Assembly (NCBI RefSeq): GCF_037975245.1
Contig: NC_092572.1
Span: 6,587,501-6,651,500, forward strand
Reading direction: 5' to 3'
From: Apostichopus japonicus
Lineage: Eukaryota; Echinodermata; Holothuroidea; Aspidochirotida; Stichopodidae
Length of the DNA stretch: 64,000 nt
The notes below the pieces were generated by a model that saw only the letters and a list, made by a program, of their open reading frames with translations, was not told the DNA's origin and made no database searches. Both the position numbers and the translations under genes were made by a program. The first letter of the stretch is position 1, and each line of letters opens with the position of its first letter. Shown here in pieces: positions 1 to 30,400 of the stretch.

Positions 1-16245
<16,245 letters not shown>

Positions 16246-16393
16246 CGTTATTCTGGGATTTTGTCACGAAAGAAGAGAGCTTTGTATTTTATAAATAATT
16301 GATAAACAGTAATAATGTTAAGTGTACTTTTAGGTCCTTCTTTCAATCTTATCACTGAAGTTAAGTCCATCTTACTTTATACCTATCAAGCAA

Positions 16394-16399
16394 AATAAA
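16394..16399 (+). terminator. Candidate polyadenylation signal of gene A
   Basis: AATAAA about 150 nt after the gene A stop codon. Chance occurrence is possible in such A+T-rich DNA. Confidence 0.45.
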
Positions 16400-16439
16400 A
16401 ACATGCCTTTTCCCGTATACCTAACTATACATTGGAAAA

Positions 16440-17190
16440 TTTTTAGCCCTGCGCCCTAGCTCCCTGAGCACCGCCAATTTACTCCTCCTTTCAGATCTTC
16501 CCTAAGAAAAATGCGGTTCTCATCCGTCCCGCACCAGGGTAGGGAAGAGTGGGCAGGTCATTAAAAAAAACATGTGGGTTTCGCCAATATTCAGAGAACC
16601 TCGTCAAGTGGTACGAAGGTGTAGTGAGTGTGGTATTATGTGCAACACCGAATATCTACGAATTATCGCAAAGTGTAGCAGATATAATAATAAGACCAAG
16701 ACCCGTCGACTCACTCTTGCATATACCAAAGGAACCCATGCAATGAGGACCTATGAAGATACCTGGCCTCTAAGATTGAGTGCTCGTGTGCTTTGTCCCC
16801 TTGCATCGTGGGGTTGAATCAGATGTACCAAACATCTTGATACAGTATCCTTAGAAGCTGGTGAGGGAGGTGCTGCTGGGAGTATGAGTATGTAATGTTT
16901 AGTCCTCTCGATGTACCATAGAAGTGCTGTAATTGTGCACCATATACCGTCCTCCCTAAAGTATTTTGGAATAGAAAACGTGCCCACACACGAAGTCCAA
17001 CGACTGGTTCTTTGGCAAGAATGTAGTTTCCGGAAGAAGACGAACCCTGGGCATCAAAGCGCATGTGACCCCCCGCAACGAAGATCGCATGGGACTTCTT
17101 TTTTCTGGCTGATGCTGCTGTTACTAAGAACACGGTCTTGTTCGTAATGTGACGTAAAGTTAACCTCACGCTGGAATGCTTCAAGAGATT
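16440..17190. other. Locally GC-richer block, origin unknown
   Basis: This stretch is visibly less A+T-rich than its surroundings and has overlapping open frames on both strands, including 121 codons on the minus strand (16819-17184). I recognise no domain and no splice structure. It could be an old mobile element. Confidence 0.3.
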
Positions 17191-20180
17191 AAAATAATCA
17201 TAAAATAAAATAAGAATAATCTCATTAAGCTAGACATGAACCATTGAGGAAATCAAAACTATTTTATTGTATAGAGAACTAATCTAGTAAGACTTCTTTA
17301 CATTATGACATATTTAAGATATGCATATATAAGACTGTATTGTACCTATTGTACCTGCATTCAAGCTACATGGGACATCCTTTTCTTAAGGAAATTTTGT
17401 TGACAAACTATTGATAGGAAATGTATTTTCGGTTTATATCTATAAAAAGGGATTTTTGCTGTAGGAACAAGACTTGTATAAAAGTGCACAGTCCTTACAT
17501 TGATGTTAATCGTGAGTTGTTTTACTATGATCATCAGAAGCAATTATGTTATAATATACTCATATTATCATGAAATATATTATCTAACGTTAGACAGTTT
17601 ATGTTTATTTCTTATCATTATCTTATCATATTTATTTCTTATCATTTAAAGACATTACCAGAAGTTTTACATGCTGAAAACATGAAGGGATCAATATGAC
17701 CAATATTATTTGTAGAACTAACATTCTATTTTACTCTGTTCATGCTTACCATGACAATTACCTTAAAAAATCTTTAGTAACGCAAAATCTGCTTAATATG
17801 GTATGCACGTGGTTGTCAAAAAGGTGAAATTTAATTAGCATTGTCAATATTATTTTCCTCAATGATTCTGCATTACATAGGTACATGTACATATGTTGTC
17901 TAATTTAATACATGAAACAGCATTAACGATCCTCAAGTCAGTCCGTACTTTTGAATCACAAAGTAATAAGCGACGTAAGAGATTTATTTCCAAGTAAGAC
18001 AGATTAATACACGTTTCGAATATTTACAGGACCTAGTTGCCACAAAATACCGATATTAATTTATTTCTCAATATTTTTTAACGGTTAAAACTCGTACCCG
18101 CTAGATACCTTCTTCATTTCTTACTGTACAGTGCAGCTTTTGACCAAAAAAAAACCTCACAATAAATTTGGTTTAAAACATTAACTTAATAAAAAGGTGT
18201 ATTTTTTCATTTGTGAAAAATCTACTTTGTAACGATATCCCTAACTCCCAGGTCCTATTTTATTTTCAGAAAATTAATATTTTTTTTCTGCATTTAAAGT
18301 TCGATTAACACGGTGCTCCAAAGTGACTCATATTTTTGTAAATGGGTCTTTCCTAGAACCAGTGCTTTGTAGGGGTGTGTAATGGGATGAATAATACACG
18401 ATACCCCTGGTACCAGCATAACCTACTAAGTAAGCAGTAGAGCTGGGAGAAGTAGAACTCCTATGCAGGAAACCAGATGCTTGCAGGGACGTTAAAGTAC
18501 CAAATCAGACTGAGAAAATAACCACTTGGTGTCAAGTCCCTCTATGATACAAATGTCCGGCATGTGCAGATACTCCTTCTAAAGTAAAACATAAAGACCT
18601 TACACAGAATGCAACTACATATGCTTTTTGACATATTTGCCATTAATTTATATATTTATATTTGCATTTATGAGGGAAGATCTTTCCATGAAAGAAAGTA
18701 GAACCAACAGGAACTACATGCATTATTTATATAGAAATCTCATCAGCTGGAAGCTTTGTAACATTGGTATATGGAATCGAATTTAAATGCCATGTCGTTG
18801 AATAAGAAAGATACTTGAAAACGATTCCACGTCATTACATATGATTTGAAGAAATGATATGGTAAATGACAATAGATGCAATCCAAAACAAAAACAGAGG
18901 TTATCATAATTGTGTCGGGTAAAAAATTGCCCAACATTTGATTCTTGAGGCCCTTCAACTCATGCATATTTGCCACACAACAGAAAAATGGCATTGACTA
19001 CATTCAATGGTTAAGCATCATGTCCATACGAAGTATGAAGTTTTTATCCAATATAGTTTATGAGGTATTGGACGCTTTTATAGCTTTAAGGGTAAGTCCC
19101 GCCGACCATAAACAATGAATTTAATCCAAAGAAGAAAATATATAGGGACCACTACTTGGTGTATCATTGTGTAAACTATCAACTAAACTTAGTTTACTGT
19201 TTATTTAACCTTCACAGTTGTCGAAGAAGAACTCATTTTCCTAGTTAGATGTACAATACTCGATGTCCAAATGAATATTGTATATACACTATTGCTTGTA
19301 TTTTTGCTAACAGGATTGATACTCCATGATTTTTACATTGACATACCCGATGCCAACAATATATTCCAGAGTGATGCCATTATCTTTTGAGGAGCTATAA
19401 ATGTTGTTTTCATCCTAGTGCTGTTTCAGTTGATGATTTTGCATGACCTTGGTGATATCTGGAGGACGGAATCATTTCGTTTAAAATTATACCTGGAGAT
19501 TTAATGTTACACCAGGTAGTCACTGCAGACTGGATTATTTTCTCATCTCAAGACATGTTAGTTTGGCAGGTACAGATAATCTCCTTCCCACGGGTTTGCA
19601 CTCATACCATTCACTGATTTGTCTATCAATGTCCACCCAAGCAGTTAGCAGGGGTCCATGTTACTGTAAAATTTAACAATTCTCTGTTGAATGACTCGGA
19701 TATTATTTCTCTAGTTAATGAGCTTATCCGTAATGAACGAGAGAAGAACAATTCGCATGACACTGTCGGTGGGAAATATTGATGAATTGATGATTGGGAA
19801 TTATTGATATTCGTTGACCTAGTATGAGATTTCTCAAAAAGAAAGAGATAGAGAGAGGCGATCTAAAAAGCATGAACGCATTCAGAAAACAGCAACAGCA
19901 ACTATATAGCGAAGGGTCCGCAAGCGCAAGCTCAGAACGAACTTCTGTTATATTATGATTAGAAGCCAAGAAGCACCATCATTACATCCCGTGCAAGGCG
20001 GGTGGGAGGAAGGAGAAATTAATTTCAAATCCTTTTTTTTACATCTGGAAAAAAATAAGTCACTGAATGGAATGCTAGGTTTAGGAGGGCAATATTATAT
20101 ACGTCAACAGACAAGTAACGGTCTCTTCGTTGCCGTTTATAAGACTTTTAAGAATTCATTAGGGTAGCTGTTATAAGAAT
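17191..20180. other. Intergenic DNA, nothing recognised
   Basis: A+T-rich sequence between gene A and the inverted-arm repeat. Short open frames on both strands lack domains, signal sequences or fitting splice sites. Confidence 0.4.
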
Positions 20181-20189
20181 CGCTAAATT

Positions 20190-20660
20190 GCGGGTATCTT
20201 AAATAGTCAGGTGGCTTTGCAACTTTAACGTTACCGGCTGGACAAGAGTGCCAAATTTGGCATGGAGTTTCTTTTAGACCTATCTATCGATTTTATCCGT
20301 AAAACCTACTTAATCGGCTCCGATATTTCAAGAAGGCGGCCAAAATTCAAGATGGCCATCAGAAAAAAAGGAAATGTCAAATATCTGGCTGTAAAAATCA
20401 GAAATGAACAAATGAGGGGTCAATTCAGGTGTTTCCTAGGTTCACTGAGACAGATGATGGTCATGGCATGTTGCTTGGGCAACCCATTTCCAAGATGGCG
20501 GCCAAAATCTAAGATGGCCGCAAGAAAAAAGGAAATGTCATATATCTGGCTGGAAAAATCAGAAATGAACAAATGAGGTGTCAATTCTGTTGTTTCCGGG
20601 GTCACTGAAACAGATGATGGTCATTACACGTTGCTTGTGTCACCCATTTCCAAGATAGTG
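20190..20660 (+). repeat. Left arm of a long inverted repeat, with a tandem unit of about 170 bp
   Basis: Matches 23220-23575 in inverted orientation, from AGTCAGGTGGCTT through AACGTTACCGGC and CCAAATTTGGCATGG. Inside it a unit containing AAGATGGC(G/C)GCC and GAAATGTCA(T/A)ATATCTGGCTG is repeated about twice. Open frames in homologous position in both arms look like a by-product of the repeat. Confidence 0.8.
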
Positions 20661-21339
20661 ACCAATATAACAGAAAATGCACTTGTTGTCACTGTTAAAA
20701 GTTAGTGGAAGTGTAGACTTGACTTTGAAGATTCTGATTCCTTCTGATGAGTTTTGAAATCCAACGACCAGACTGTCTTTTAGTCGATGCAGTGTGAAAA
20801 TTAGACAGATTTACTATTACGTAATGTTTTTGTGACGTCGATGGGGGAAGCAAAGAATAATGCAAAATTTACATTTTCAAAACTCTGCCACTTAAGAACG
20901 GCGAATCCGATTTGAATGAAAACATACAGAGTTTTGAAGAATACAAGAATTCATTGACTTTGAAGAAAACATTAACTTCAACTTTTGACCTATGAAGGAA
21001 GAAAAATCAGCAATTACTGTGTAAACTCAATAGCGACATTCATTTCGTCCCCTCTTGACGTCAACGGACCAGGATATTTAATATAGGTAACACAAAAACG
21101 AAATTAGTTTAAAACTCAAAATTCAATATTTGGGGTTATGAAATACAATCTTTTCATCTACGTAAGTCTCAAATCAATCCGCTGCACTTAAAGTGACCTT
21201 TAAAAATGTAAGTTTACACTTCCACTGACCTTTAAGTACAGTACTGAATTATTCGGGAATTCTGTCTACAATGTTTCAATACGATGTTTCTTTACCAAAA
21301 AGTTCACAGTCGATGTACACTATTTGGATGAACATGTGC

Positions 21340-22740
21340 ATCGACAAAGAGATGTGCAAGGCCTCTGGCCCATCCTCCTCTTTGATTCTGCGAAGTGAGT
21401 CACCAATCTGAGTAAACACCCCGAAGGGCGTGTCGCCTTTGGCCGGTTATTGGAAAAGGATCCGGGCCAGTGGTGGCGAAAGAGAAACCCACCCAGAACC
21501 TAACAAGAAAGGCAAAAGGAAACGAAGGATTCTCAAACGCAACGAAAACACCGTTCAAAGGAGAAAGCGCAAGTTAGATGGTAGGTGGACCAAACCAATC
21601 CCATCGCTCAAGGGGCTCTATTACAGAACGGTCCTTTTGACAAGGTTTCGTTTGCGCTTTCCCCAAATGAAATAAAAAATATCCTCTCCAATCTCACTTA
21701 GATGTGGTGCAGCAATCACCGCACCAGAATACTAAAGTAGAGGAACAATAAAACGATTAACAACTGTAACCTTCCCAGGGAGGGAGAGCCACCTCCGACT
21801 GATGGTGTCGAGCCTTGCCTCTACCTGATCAGCCTTCTCGGCCCAAGTAATGGCCTCCGGGGCACCATAACCAACCAGATGCCATTTACCCTGATCATGA
21901 CATCTGACCAGTTAGCATCGAATGGGAGGGATTGGCCGCGCCAACCTCCTTAACGCAGCCTTCTGGTCTTGGACTTGTTAAATCTGGCACCAGTAGCCTC
22001 TTGGAAGGTGGCCAAAACCTTCGATAAAGACTTGAAGGAGGCAAGGTCCTACACATTACAAGTGACGTCATCGGCAGATTGCAGGCCTGTAACTCTAGCC
22101 CCACCCGGTACATTGACGGGTTGAAACCCCAAGCATCTGTCCAGCGAGGTACTGACATTCCGCTGAAGAGAACATGCAACAACGGGGAGAGGGGACCCTG
22201 ACGGACTCCCCTTCGAACCGGGAAGAGACCAGAAGTTAATCCGTTAACATTGACTATGCTCGAGACTTCCTTATATAGTAACGAGACCCAACAAATAAAC
22301 ACTAAACTCATTCCGAAGGACTCGAAGATTCTGAACAGAAAGTCGTGGTCTACCATGTCAAAGGCCGTCTCCTGGTCCAAGCAGACCAGTGCCAGTCTCT
22401 CATCAACCAGAGGTTATGTTGAATACACTTGCCTCGCACAGCACAAGTCTGGAGAGGACCTAAAATATGCGGCTTCACATCCGCTAATCGATTTCCTAAC
22501 AATATATCCAACCCGCTGTGTTTTGCTTATGTAATTCAACTGGAAAGATGTAGCGAACACGTCTGTCAAGTCCCCACCGAGAACCTCCCAGAAGGTCCTA
22601 TAGAACTCAGCAGGGAGGCCATCGGGACCGGGGGACTTTCCTTTCTTCATCGCTGGTACCGCTGTCCAGAGCTCACCAACGGAGAGATTTGAACTCAAGC
22701 TATCGTTTTTACTCGGGAGGGGGGGGGGTGGGCTTGTCTA
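21340..22740 (-). pseudogene. L1/Tx1-like LINE reverse transcriptase, 5'-truncated and broken
   Basis: Minus-strand frames give AMKKGKSPGPDGLPAEFYRT (22600-22650), then DQETAFDMVDHDFLFRIFES, VNVNGLTSGLFPVRRGVRQG and PLSPLLHVLFSG (22180-22380). These are classic fingers and palm motifs of L1-type reverse transcriptases. The catalytic region near 22060 reads ADDVT in the minus frame. Stops and frameshifts occur between the parts, so it is inactive. It lies between the two inverted arms. Confidence 0.88.
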
Positions 22741-23219
22741 TACCAGACAACAATTCTTACTGGAGATCCTCGCTAACAGCAGCCCTGGAGTACATGTTCG
22801 AAAAAACGACCTAAATACCTCAGATTACTAGTGACCTGACTTATGTTGTTCGCAGAATTGACGTTGTGTTTATGAAGGGTGCACAATTGTACAAAATCTC
22901 CCAATGAGTCGGTATTCACATCTGGTCGGTTTTCCCTCAAGTAACCCTATTATATAGTTGACTCAATGTAATCAGTCTTACATGACACTTGTAACTCCCA
23001 TATGACAACGGGCTTTGCGACAGTGTCTATCCACGGTCGATCACACCTCAAAATTTCCAAATAAGTCCTAAGTGGCTTCCTGAGCCAAAGGGACACAATC
23101 AGAATACCAGCCAAAACATATAGTCAAGGTGCTAGCCCGGTTTCATTTACATGTTTGAGGACGGAAGGTTTGATGGTGCCGATCAGTAAAGGGCACAGGG
23201 GGTCTGGGGAATGAATATA

Positions 23220-23575
23220 TATGAAATTTCCTTTTTTCCAGGCGGCCATCTTAGATTCTGGCCGCCATCTTGGACATGGGTGACCCAAGCAACGTGTCAT
23301 GACCATAATCTGTTTCAGTGACCCCGGAAACACCTGAATTGACTCCTCATTTGTTAATTTCAGATTTTTTACAGCCAGATATATAACATTCCCTTTTTTT
23401 CTGGCGGTCATCTTGGTTTTTGGCCGCCTTCTTGGAAAATCGGAGCCGATCAAGTGGGTACCACGGATAAAATCAATAGATAGGTCAAAAAGAAACTCCA
23501 TGCCAAATTTGGTACTTTTGTCCGCCGGTAACGTTAATCCTAAACATTGTTTCTAAGCCACCTGACTAAAAGGGT
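23220..23575 (-). repeat. Right arm of the long inverted repeat
   Basis: Reverse complement of 20190-20660, including GGCCGCCATCTTGGA, GCCAAATTTGG, GCCGGTAACGTTAA and AAGCCACCTGACT. Together the arms enclose about 2.5 kb with the dead LINE. Confidence 0.8.
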
Positions 23576-24399
23576 ATCTCCTAACAGAACAGACCAGAGG
23601 TATTGTGCTTCTATCTTAAAAATTCATAAGACTGCCACCTCTCTACATAACTATTATCTCTCACGCTCTTAAATACGGGCTACAAAATTTATGCAAAGGT
23701 GTTAACTTCTAGATTAAAACGTACCATCCATCTCTTTGGCCTGCATCAGACCACTTTTTTTCAAGACATTCATTTGGGAGAATATAAGATTCGTTTTAGA
23801 CCTTGTAAAGTATTGTTCGCAAACGATAATCCGGTTTTTCTGTTCCTATTGGATTTTGATAAGTTTAGCTTTGGCACTAGCTAAAACTTTGATTGACGTG
23901 TTCTGCAACAAGTATAACCCTTGTATCTGTAATAATGGTTATTTGACTGATTTTCTGCCCCCTTCAACGGGATGAGAGGGGAGATGTCAGGGCTGTCAAT
24001 TAAGTCATTATCTATTCATTCTGGTTGCAGAGGTGCTGGCTATAGAAAAGTCTGTGATCATAATATTATTTAACATAACCATTACATATGAAACAGCTCA
24101 GCTACTTGCGATTTCTTTCACCAATGACGGAAAGTACTTTTTCCGACTGAATTATCAGATATTATTACATTTTTAGTGCGATAAAATTAGTGCGATTCCT
24201 CAGGAATGTAAGACGTCGGGTTGTCATAGCAGTGATGTTACAAACTGCAATATTAGTATGTTCAGCAACGCAATCCAGACTAGCTCTATATTCTCGATAT
24301 AGTATTGTATTTACCACCGACAGCACAACAGAAGTAGGTTCACGCTTGTACAAACCTCACAGAGCACGACTGGCACATGGGTTCTTTTAACGTTCCCCG
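23576..24399. other. Intergenic DNA, nothing recognised
   Basis: Short open frames only, with no recognisable motifs. Confidence 0.35.
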
Positions 24400-24610
24400 T
24401 TGTGTTGGAAGCCAAGCTTCATTTCATCAGATTATACTTTTCACAGAATCATTGCAACAAATAACACAGGCAAATGCTCCTTTTGTAATATTGAAAATAT
24501 TGAGCATGTCTTCTTGGATTGTAATCTACAGCTACTTTATCTTTGGATGTGCAGTTTCATTTTAAAGAAACGTTTCATTTTTTGCGAAGCACAATATTTC
24601 TTTTGGTAAC
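24400..24610 (+). pseudogene. Fragment resembling the C-terminal zinc-knuckle region of a LINE
   Basis: The frame from 24400 contains CSFCNIENIEHVFLDCNLQL, that is C-x2-C-x(7)-H-x(4)-C. This resembles the zinc-binding end of L1/Tx1-type reverse transcriptases. It is short and isolated, so the call is tentative. Confidence 0.5.
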
Positions 24611-27441
24611 GGTCATGGATTAAGTCACAGTATGAGGAAAGCGTGGAAGAACTCAGATATGAATCCACATGAACTTTATACAAACATCTAACGACGCAGA
24701 TGTGAAATATGGAAGCAATTACATCTTACAGTGATTTTCGAATCCACAATGCTTCGCTTTCAACGACGGAGCACTCCCTTATATATAAATATAATTGTAA
24801 TAAACATTTACCTGCAAAACAGAAAGCAACCTCGAAATTTCCGTTTATACGCCATTTCTGCAATTTGGGGTGTTTCTCGAGACTTCCCGGAAAGAAGCCA
24901 CTGAAAAAGCTTGTTGCTTTCAATTTCTTCCCAAACTTCACAAAGAAGGCAATCCCATAATATCTGGTGATGTAACGGCCCATGAAAACAAAATCCAAAT
25001 GCGTGAACCTTCTTATCCAACCTTTTGTTTCTGTCCCATAGTCCTATGTTCTGGACACTACGCATTTCAAAGAGAAATTCGGTAAAATAAAAATCGGAAA
25101 TTAGAAACCCTTCATATTAAAACTATGTAGATTTCTCTACCCATAGACGCTCAATAGATATAGATCTGCAATACACACAATGATGTGTCATCGTTAATTG
25201 TCAATATGAACTTTGCTCTGACAATTTGCCTTAAATACTGTATATTTTGAACTTTGAACACTATGCAATAAATACGTACAGCTACCGTTCATTTTGGCGT
25301 CATTTAGCTGCTTATTACAATATCGCCATTTTGTTGAAAACATTCTTTGGTCTTTGTGTTTAGTAGTTTCTTTGTTAGGAAAGCCAACGAGGTAAGGCTA
25401 ACATGTTTAATATAATACTAAACAAGTCCAGAACAATCGATTATGGTATGCATTATCGTTAACTGTTTAACCACTTTACGAAAACGTTTCTAAATAATAA
25501 ATCCAAGAACAAGTGTACATGAGATGTATGTGTAGGCGTGTAGTTTTCAGTTACAACACTCATAAGTATATATGAAAACTGTACTCTATGGATATTCAAT
25601 GGTTTACAAATAGAATCTGCTTCTACAACAATAATATAATTTATATCTCTTTTCATATCCTTTTACTTTCAACATCTTTAAAGTTTTTCGAAATCTTTGG
25701 TTGCTTTTCTTACAATACATTACTCTCTTGTTGTTCAAGTGATGGCAACATGTGCTTTCCTTTCCATGTAATGTTTTACTTTAACAAGTTCGAAATGAAG
25801 TGTCTTTATCTATATCAGACGCCAGTTACCTAATAGACTGAACACGTGGTGTGTGTTATCACGTAAAAACATCTGACATTTAGGAAGCAAGGAAATTAAG
25901 GCAGTAATAACGCAATGCAAAACACTTATATTCTATGCCAATCATTGCAAGAAACTGAGAATTATAAAAAAAAAATGTATATATTTTAAACTTTGTCACA
26001 AGTACTTTTCTGTCACGCAATTGGTAAATTTTGACATCGAACAATATATAGGTTTTTAAAAAAAGCTTATGATATTTTCAACAGTAGATATTATACAAAC
26101 CCACTATTGTAGGCTCTTTAGACAGGCTACGTAAAATTCGATTTACCTTTCAACTTGTCAAAGAAATTACGTTAACTGGTTGAACGTCCTTCCCAAATTT
26201 AAAAAATAGCACATTTCAATTTAAGTTAATGTGAAAGTACCATTTAGAATGCGTTCACAAGTTATACGGGAACTGAGTGTGGATTTATCTTGTGTGTTAT
26301 ATAACAACAAATATCTACATTTCGGTGGGATATCACGTAATAGGGAGGGTCAATAACCATTATCTGGTGCTATATTAAACTGGACCTTATCATATTCGGT
26401 AGCGTTTTATTTTTATTTTTATTTTTTTTAGTCTCTTTGTGTGCAGGTATACTAACCTTTTGTTTATACTCAGTTATGGGTCACTTACGTCATTATACAG
26501 ATTATCCAATCACCACATTTTAGTACTTTAAGGAGGCAAAGTGACTTGACAATTTTTAGGAGTAGGTCTTCACAATTCCTGGAAAAAAAAATACATATTT
26601 AGTTAATTTTAATGTGTTAACTGAAACATCATGTAGTAAACAAGAACATGAAGAAAACAGTGTATATTCATATTTACTTGCAAGTCTCGAATATTACGCC
26701 GTGCTAACAGTAACGGTTATTAACTCAATGTATGTCTTGATCTCAGATAATTGCGTACTATCTGCAATCAACCATGTATGTTATGTTAGTTTAAAGTAAC
26801 TTATTTTAAGTCTTACTTTACTTGACAATGTATTCATTCCCAACATCTTCACACAAGTAACGAATGAATTAAACGTATATACTATTCACTCTTTTTGGAT
26901 ATCGGATACAAATCATTCTGGATTAAAAAGCAATGACGGTAATGAAATATAAGCCAAACTGAATTTAATTTTGCTACCGTTTTCATAAAGTTGTAGCTAA
27001 ACAAATGTTGTTCGAGATACATATTTAACAATTTGCAGCCCAAATTTTACAGATGCAGTATTTACTATACATTTACCCCATGACCAGTATTATAAAGACG
27101 GAGTCAAATAATTTTAAAAAAATTGTCAAATGGCAGGGAAGATGTAAACTATGATATTTGCATATGTAGGCTACTACTTAAGAATACACTTTACACATAA
27201 TTTGGATCAAGTGCAAGCCAGTCAATTGTTCTTGTCATAATAAAAAAGTTCAACTCGACATATTTGAGGTATGCAATATGTTAAAAGATATCTGGTCTGA
27301 CTCGGCCAATTTTATATTCTCACTGTATCATTTTTATTCAGATAATATTTTAAAGTGCATTTTGTCAGATTTTGTTTGATCCTACAGAGTTTCGTTTTTC
27401 TGTCCTACAAAGAGCTACGCATTGTGACAGCAGATGGGAAA
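24611..27441. other. Intergenic DNA upstream of gene B, nothing recognised
   Basis: A+T-rich with scattered short frames. The gene B promoter must lie in its right part, but I see no convincing TATA or initiator arrangement. Confidence 0.35.
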
Positions 27442-27496
27442 ATGAAGATTTACTGTATATTTATGATATTTGCATGCGTATTGCCGAAATGCTCAG
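27442..27496 (+). CDS. Gene B: signal peptide exon
   Basis: ATG at 27442 opens MKIYCIFMIFACVLPKCS, a short lysine then hydrophobic core then cleavage-like end. The exon stops in phase 1 at donor GTGGGT (27497), the usual place for a signal exon before an Ig exon. Confidence 0.8.
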
Positions 27497-30400
27497 GTGG
27501 GTTGTTTGTTATTATGTCGTCACAAAAGATGTATTACATCTACAGGTGCATCATCAGCAATGTTTTCCCTTGGTCGTATTTTATAAATAACGAGTTTCAA
27601 TAGTGTTAGTTACAGCTACAGGCACTTTGGAAGCTGATTCGGCTCCACCAAACTTAGACGAATTTGATATTCACATGTTTATATTCAGTTAGGGATTTAT
27701 GCAAGTACGTTGAACGTTTGCTTTGATTTAAATGTTTAAAAAAAAATCCACCAGTAATATTACGTATAGTTACATTGGAGACGTATTCAAACGTAAATGT
27801 TTCTCTCAGGCAAGTAATTTCTCAGAAAAAGTACCAGAATGCAGATTTTTTATAACTAAATGTCACATATTTGTTAATTGCATTAATAAAGGAATTATAC
27901 AATGCAACTTAATTTCTTGGATCAAGATCGATCGTTGTTATATGGAACATGGAACATAATAAAGAGTCAAGGGAGAAATTACTGTAACCATTCGTCTCAT
28001 CAAGTAAATTTCGTAATTGAATTCATTTTCAGCATAAAAATGTGTATCACTAAAGTTGGTGTCCATTATATAAGTACTTATTGTAATCATTACTGCGTTT
28101 CATTTTCGACTGGGTATTATTCTGTTATTCTGTAGGTCTGTCGAATAATATCTTACTAGACCTAGTATGAAATTGCATTTATAAGAGGAACTATTCAATT
28201 GTTACAGCCTACCACATATCAGACAGTGAAGCAGGCAGGACCACAGCCTCTACTTTAGTCAAGGAAGGACTGCCGGCAGAAATATTTTGCATGGTGGAAG
28301 GAACTGGCGATTATTTCTGGAGAAAAGGAGAGTCTTTTGACAAAAGCACACTTGTGGCTTCGTTTACCGGTGACAATGCCAATAAAGACAACGAGCCGTA
28401 TGTTGTAAGAGTAAATGGGACACTTTTCATTAGAAACGTTACTCTTAAAGATGAAGGAAAATACTTTTGCCGGGTCACCTCGGTAGAAAACGAATGTCAT
28501 GGAGAAGTAAAGGTTTTTGTACAAGGTTCGTTCTTGCCAGTTAGAAGAGTAAGATCAGATCTTTTGTTGGCTTAATATGAGAAGGACATTCTGTTTCAGA
28601 TGTATTTGTTGTGTAGGGGATACATATAAAGCATCAGTTGTACTGATAGTCGAACGTTTTATAAATAAAAAAAGTGCAAAAAAAGTGCGACACAAAAAAA
28701 GAACATTTTATCCACCGATGCTTTTAAAATTCAAAACAAATTTTACATTTTACCATAAATTTCTTGAAATAAGACTCGAGACAATGACGAGCCCTCTCAA
28801 TGCCCATTCTTACCAGGCAAACCATGGTAGTATTTGACGTACTAGACTATTTGTAAAAAAAAGTCATAAGTCATAGAATCGGTAAAATTAGTCCACCTTC
28901 TTAAAGAATTTGAAAGCAGTTAGGTAGTTTATTTACTGAGCCAGATATCACTTTATTCTTTTAATTATTTGTAGTAAGCGAGCAAAAACGTATTTCATCT
29001 CCTTTACAACTGCTCGTGCAAATGGCTATAATTTCAGCAACTTTACATCAATCGAGCGTAATGCTAATATTAATTGTACGGCAAAGAATATAAACGTAAG
29101 CACTATGAAGGCGGCGTACAACAACAACTGTTATACAGAGTGACGCTTATCGTGTAATGAGTCTTCAGAGAGATAGTTCAAATTTATAAATATTTAAAAC
29201 TTGACTAATTATTGTTATTCTGTTTTATTATCAGCCTCTCTCCGTAACTTTGTCCTTGATATCGATGCCTGTGATAACGAAAGCAGCTGTTTATCGTACA
29301 TCAGTCCATCTCAGTCCATTTCTTTGACATGTACGGCATACAATGCGCCTCCTTTAATGACGTTAAAGTGGTTTAACGGATCCAAGGAGATCACAGAAGG
29401 CATTCAACAAAATGAAATATTACCTCTAAATGGCAATTCAAGATATATTACCAGTACAGTAACCGCTGTCTATGGACATCCTGCAATCTTAACGTGTCAA
29501 GCAGTAGATCCGAAGAGAAGCAACGATGATGTAAGATTTGTCCACGCTCAAGTTAAAATGACAGGTAAAAAAATCTTCCGGAAATATATGTGACACAGTG
29601 GTTGGTGGACTCAAAAGGCAAATTGGGTATCCAAATGTTCGAAGGAGAGCATACAGTTCTGTGCAGTTAAGAAGCTACAAATAATATTGGCCCGATATTT
29701 CTCTTGGCGTATTACAATGTACACGATTGTGACCGCATTAGATTTACGCTCGTTACTAACTGCGCACATTGAGTCCATGCAAGGGCAACATCTTAACCAC
29801 AGTCATGTACACTCAAATAATTCTTAGTTGATCGAAATTCAGCACGGTCTCAATTTCTTCCAAATGATTTCATCTTTTCAGTGCCTTTCATTGAAACATT
29901 GCCGATTTGGTTATTCGTAGCAGTAACATCAGCAGGATGCTTTATCGTCTTTGGGATAATTTTACTAATCAAAGGTATGGAGAGAAAAAAGTTATTTTTT
30001 ATTAGAAAGGTAAAAGGAGTTTTTGATAAGTAGTTAAACTAAATTGTTGACGTTATCCAATGCTCCCAGATCTTTCATATATCTAGGTTCTATTTGTCGA
30101 ATGCGACGAGCCGTTTCATCCAAGGTATACTTTGTTGTTTGACTTTTGGTGAATGACTTACGCTCGAATATTTTGTTTGATGTTTTATTTTTGTTTTCCA
30201 TCAAGCAATGGCTAACCGAAAACGGCGAAAGAACAACAAGACGAGGTAAGCAAACGATCGATAATGTAGAAGAATTGTTTATCTAAGCAATGCTACATTT
30301 TCGCTGCTTTATTATCCTGTTATATCATGAGTAAGTAACTGGTATGAAACACACTGAGCAGTGGATCAGGATATCGGCTGTAATTACCTACAATTCTTGT

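Noticed and set aside
20262..20576. A 104-codon protein with a homologous 125-codon frame at 23124-23501 on the other strand
   Set aside because: Both are the same repeat arm read in the same frame. The internal 170-bp tandem unit explains the similarity, and no known domain is seen.
28577..28837. An 86-codon frame between the Ig exons of gene B
   Set aside because: Lysine-rich A+T translation without motif, lying in an intron with clear flanking splice sites.
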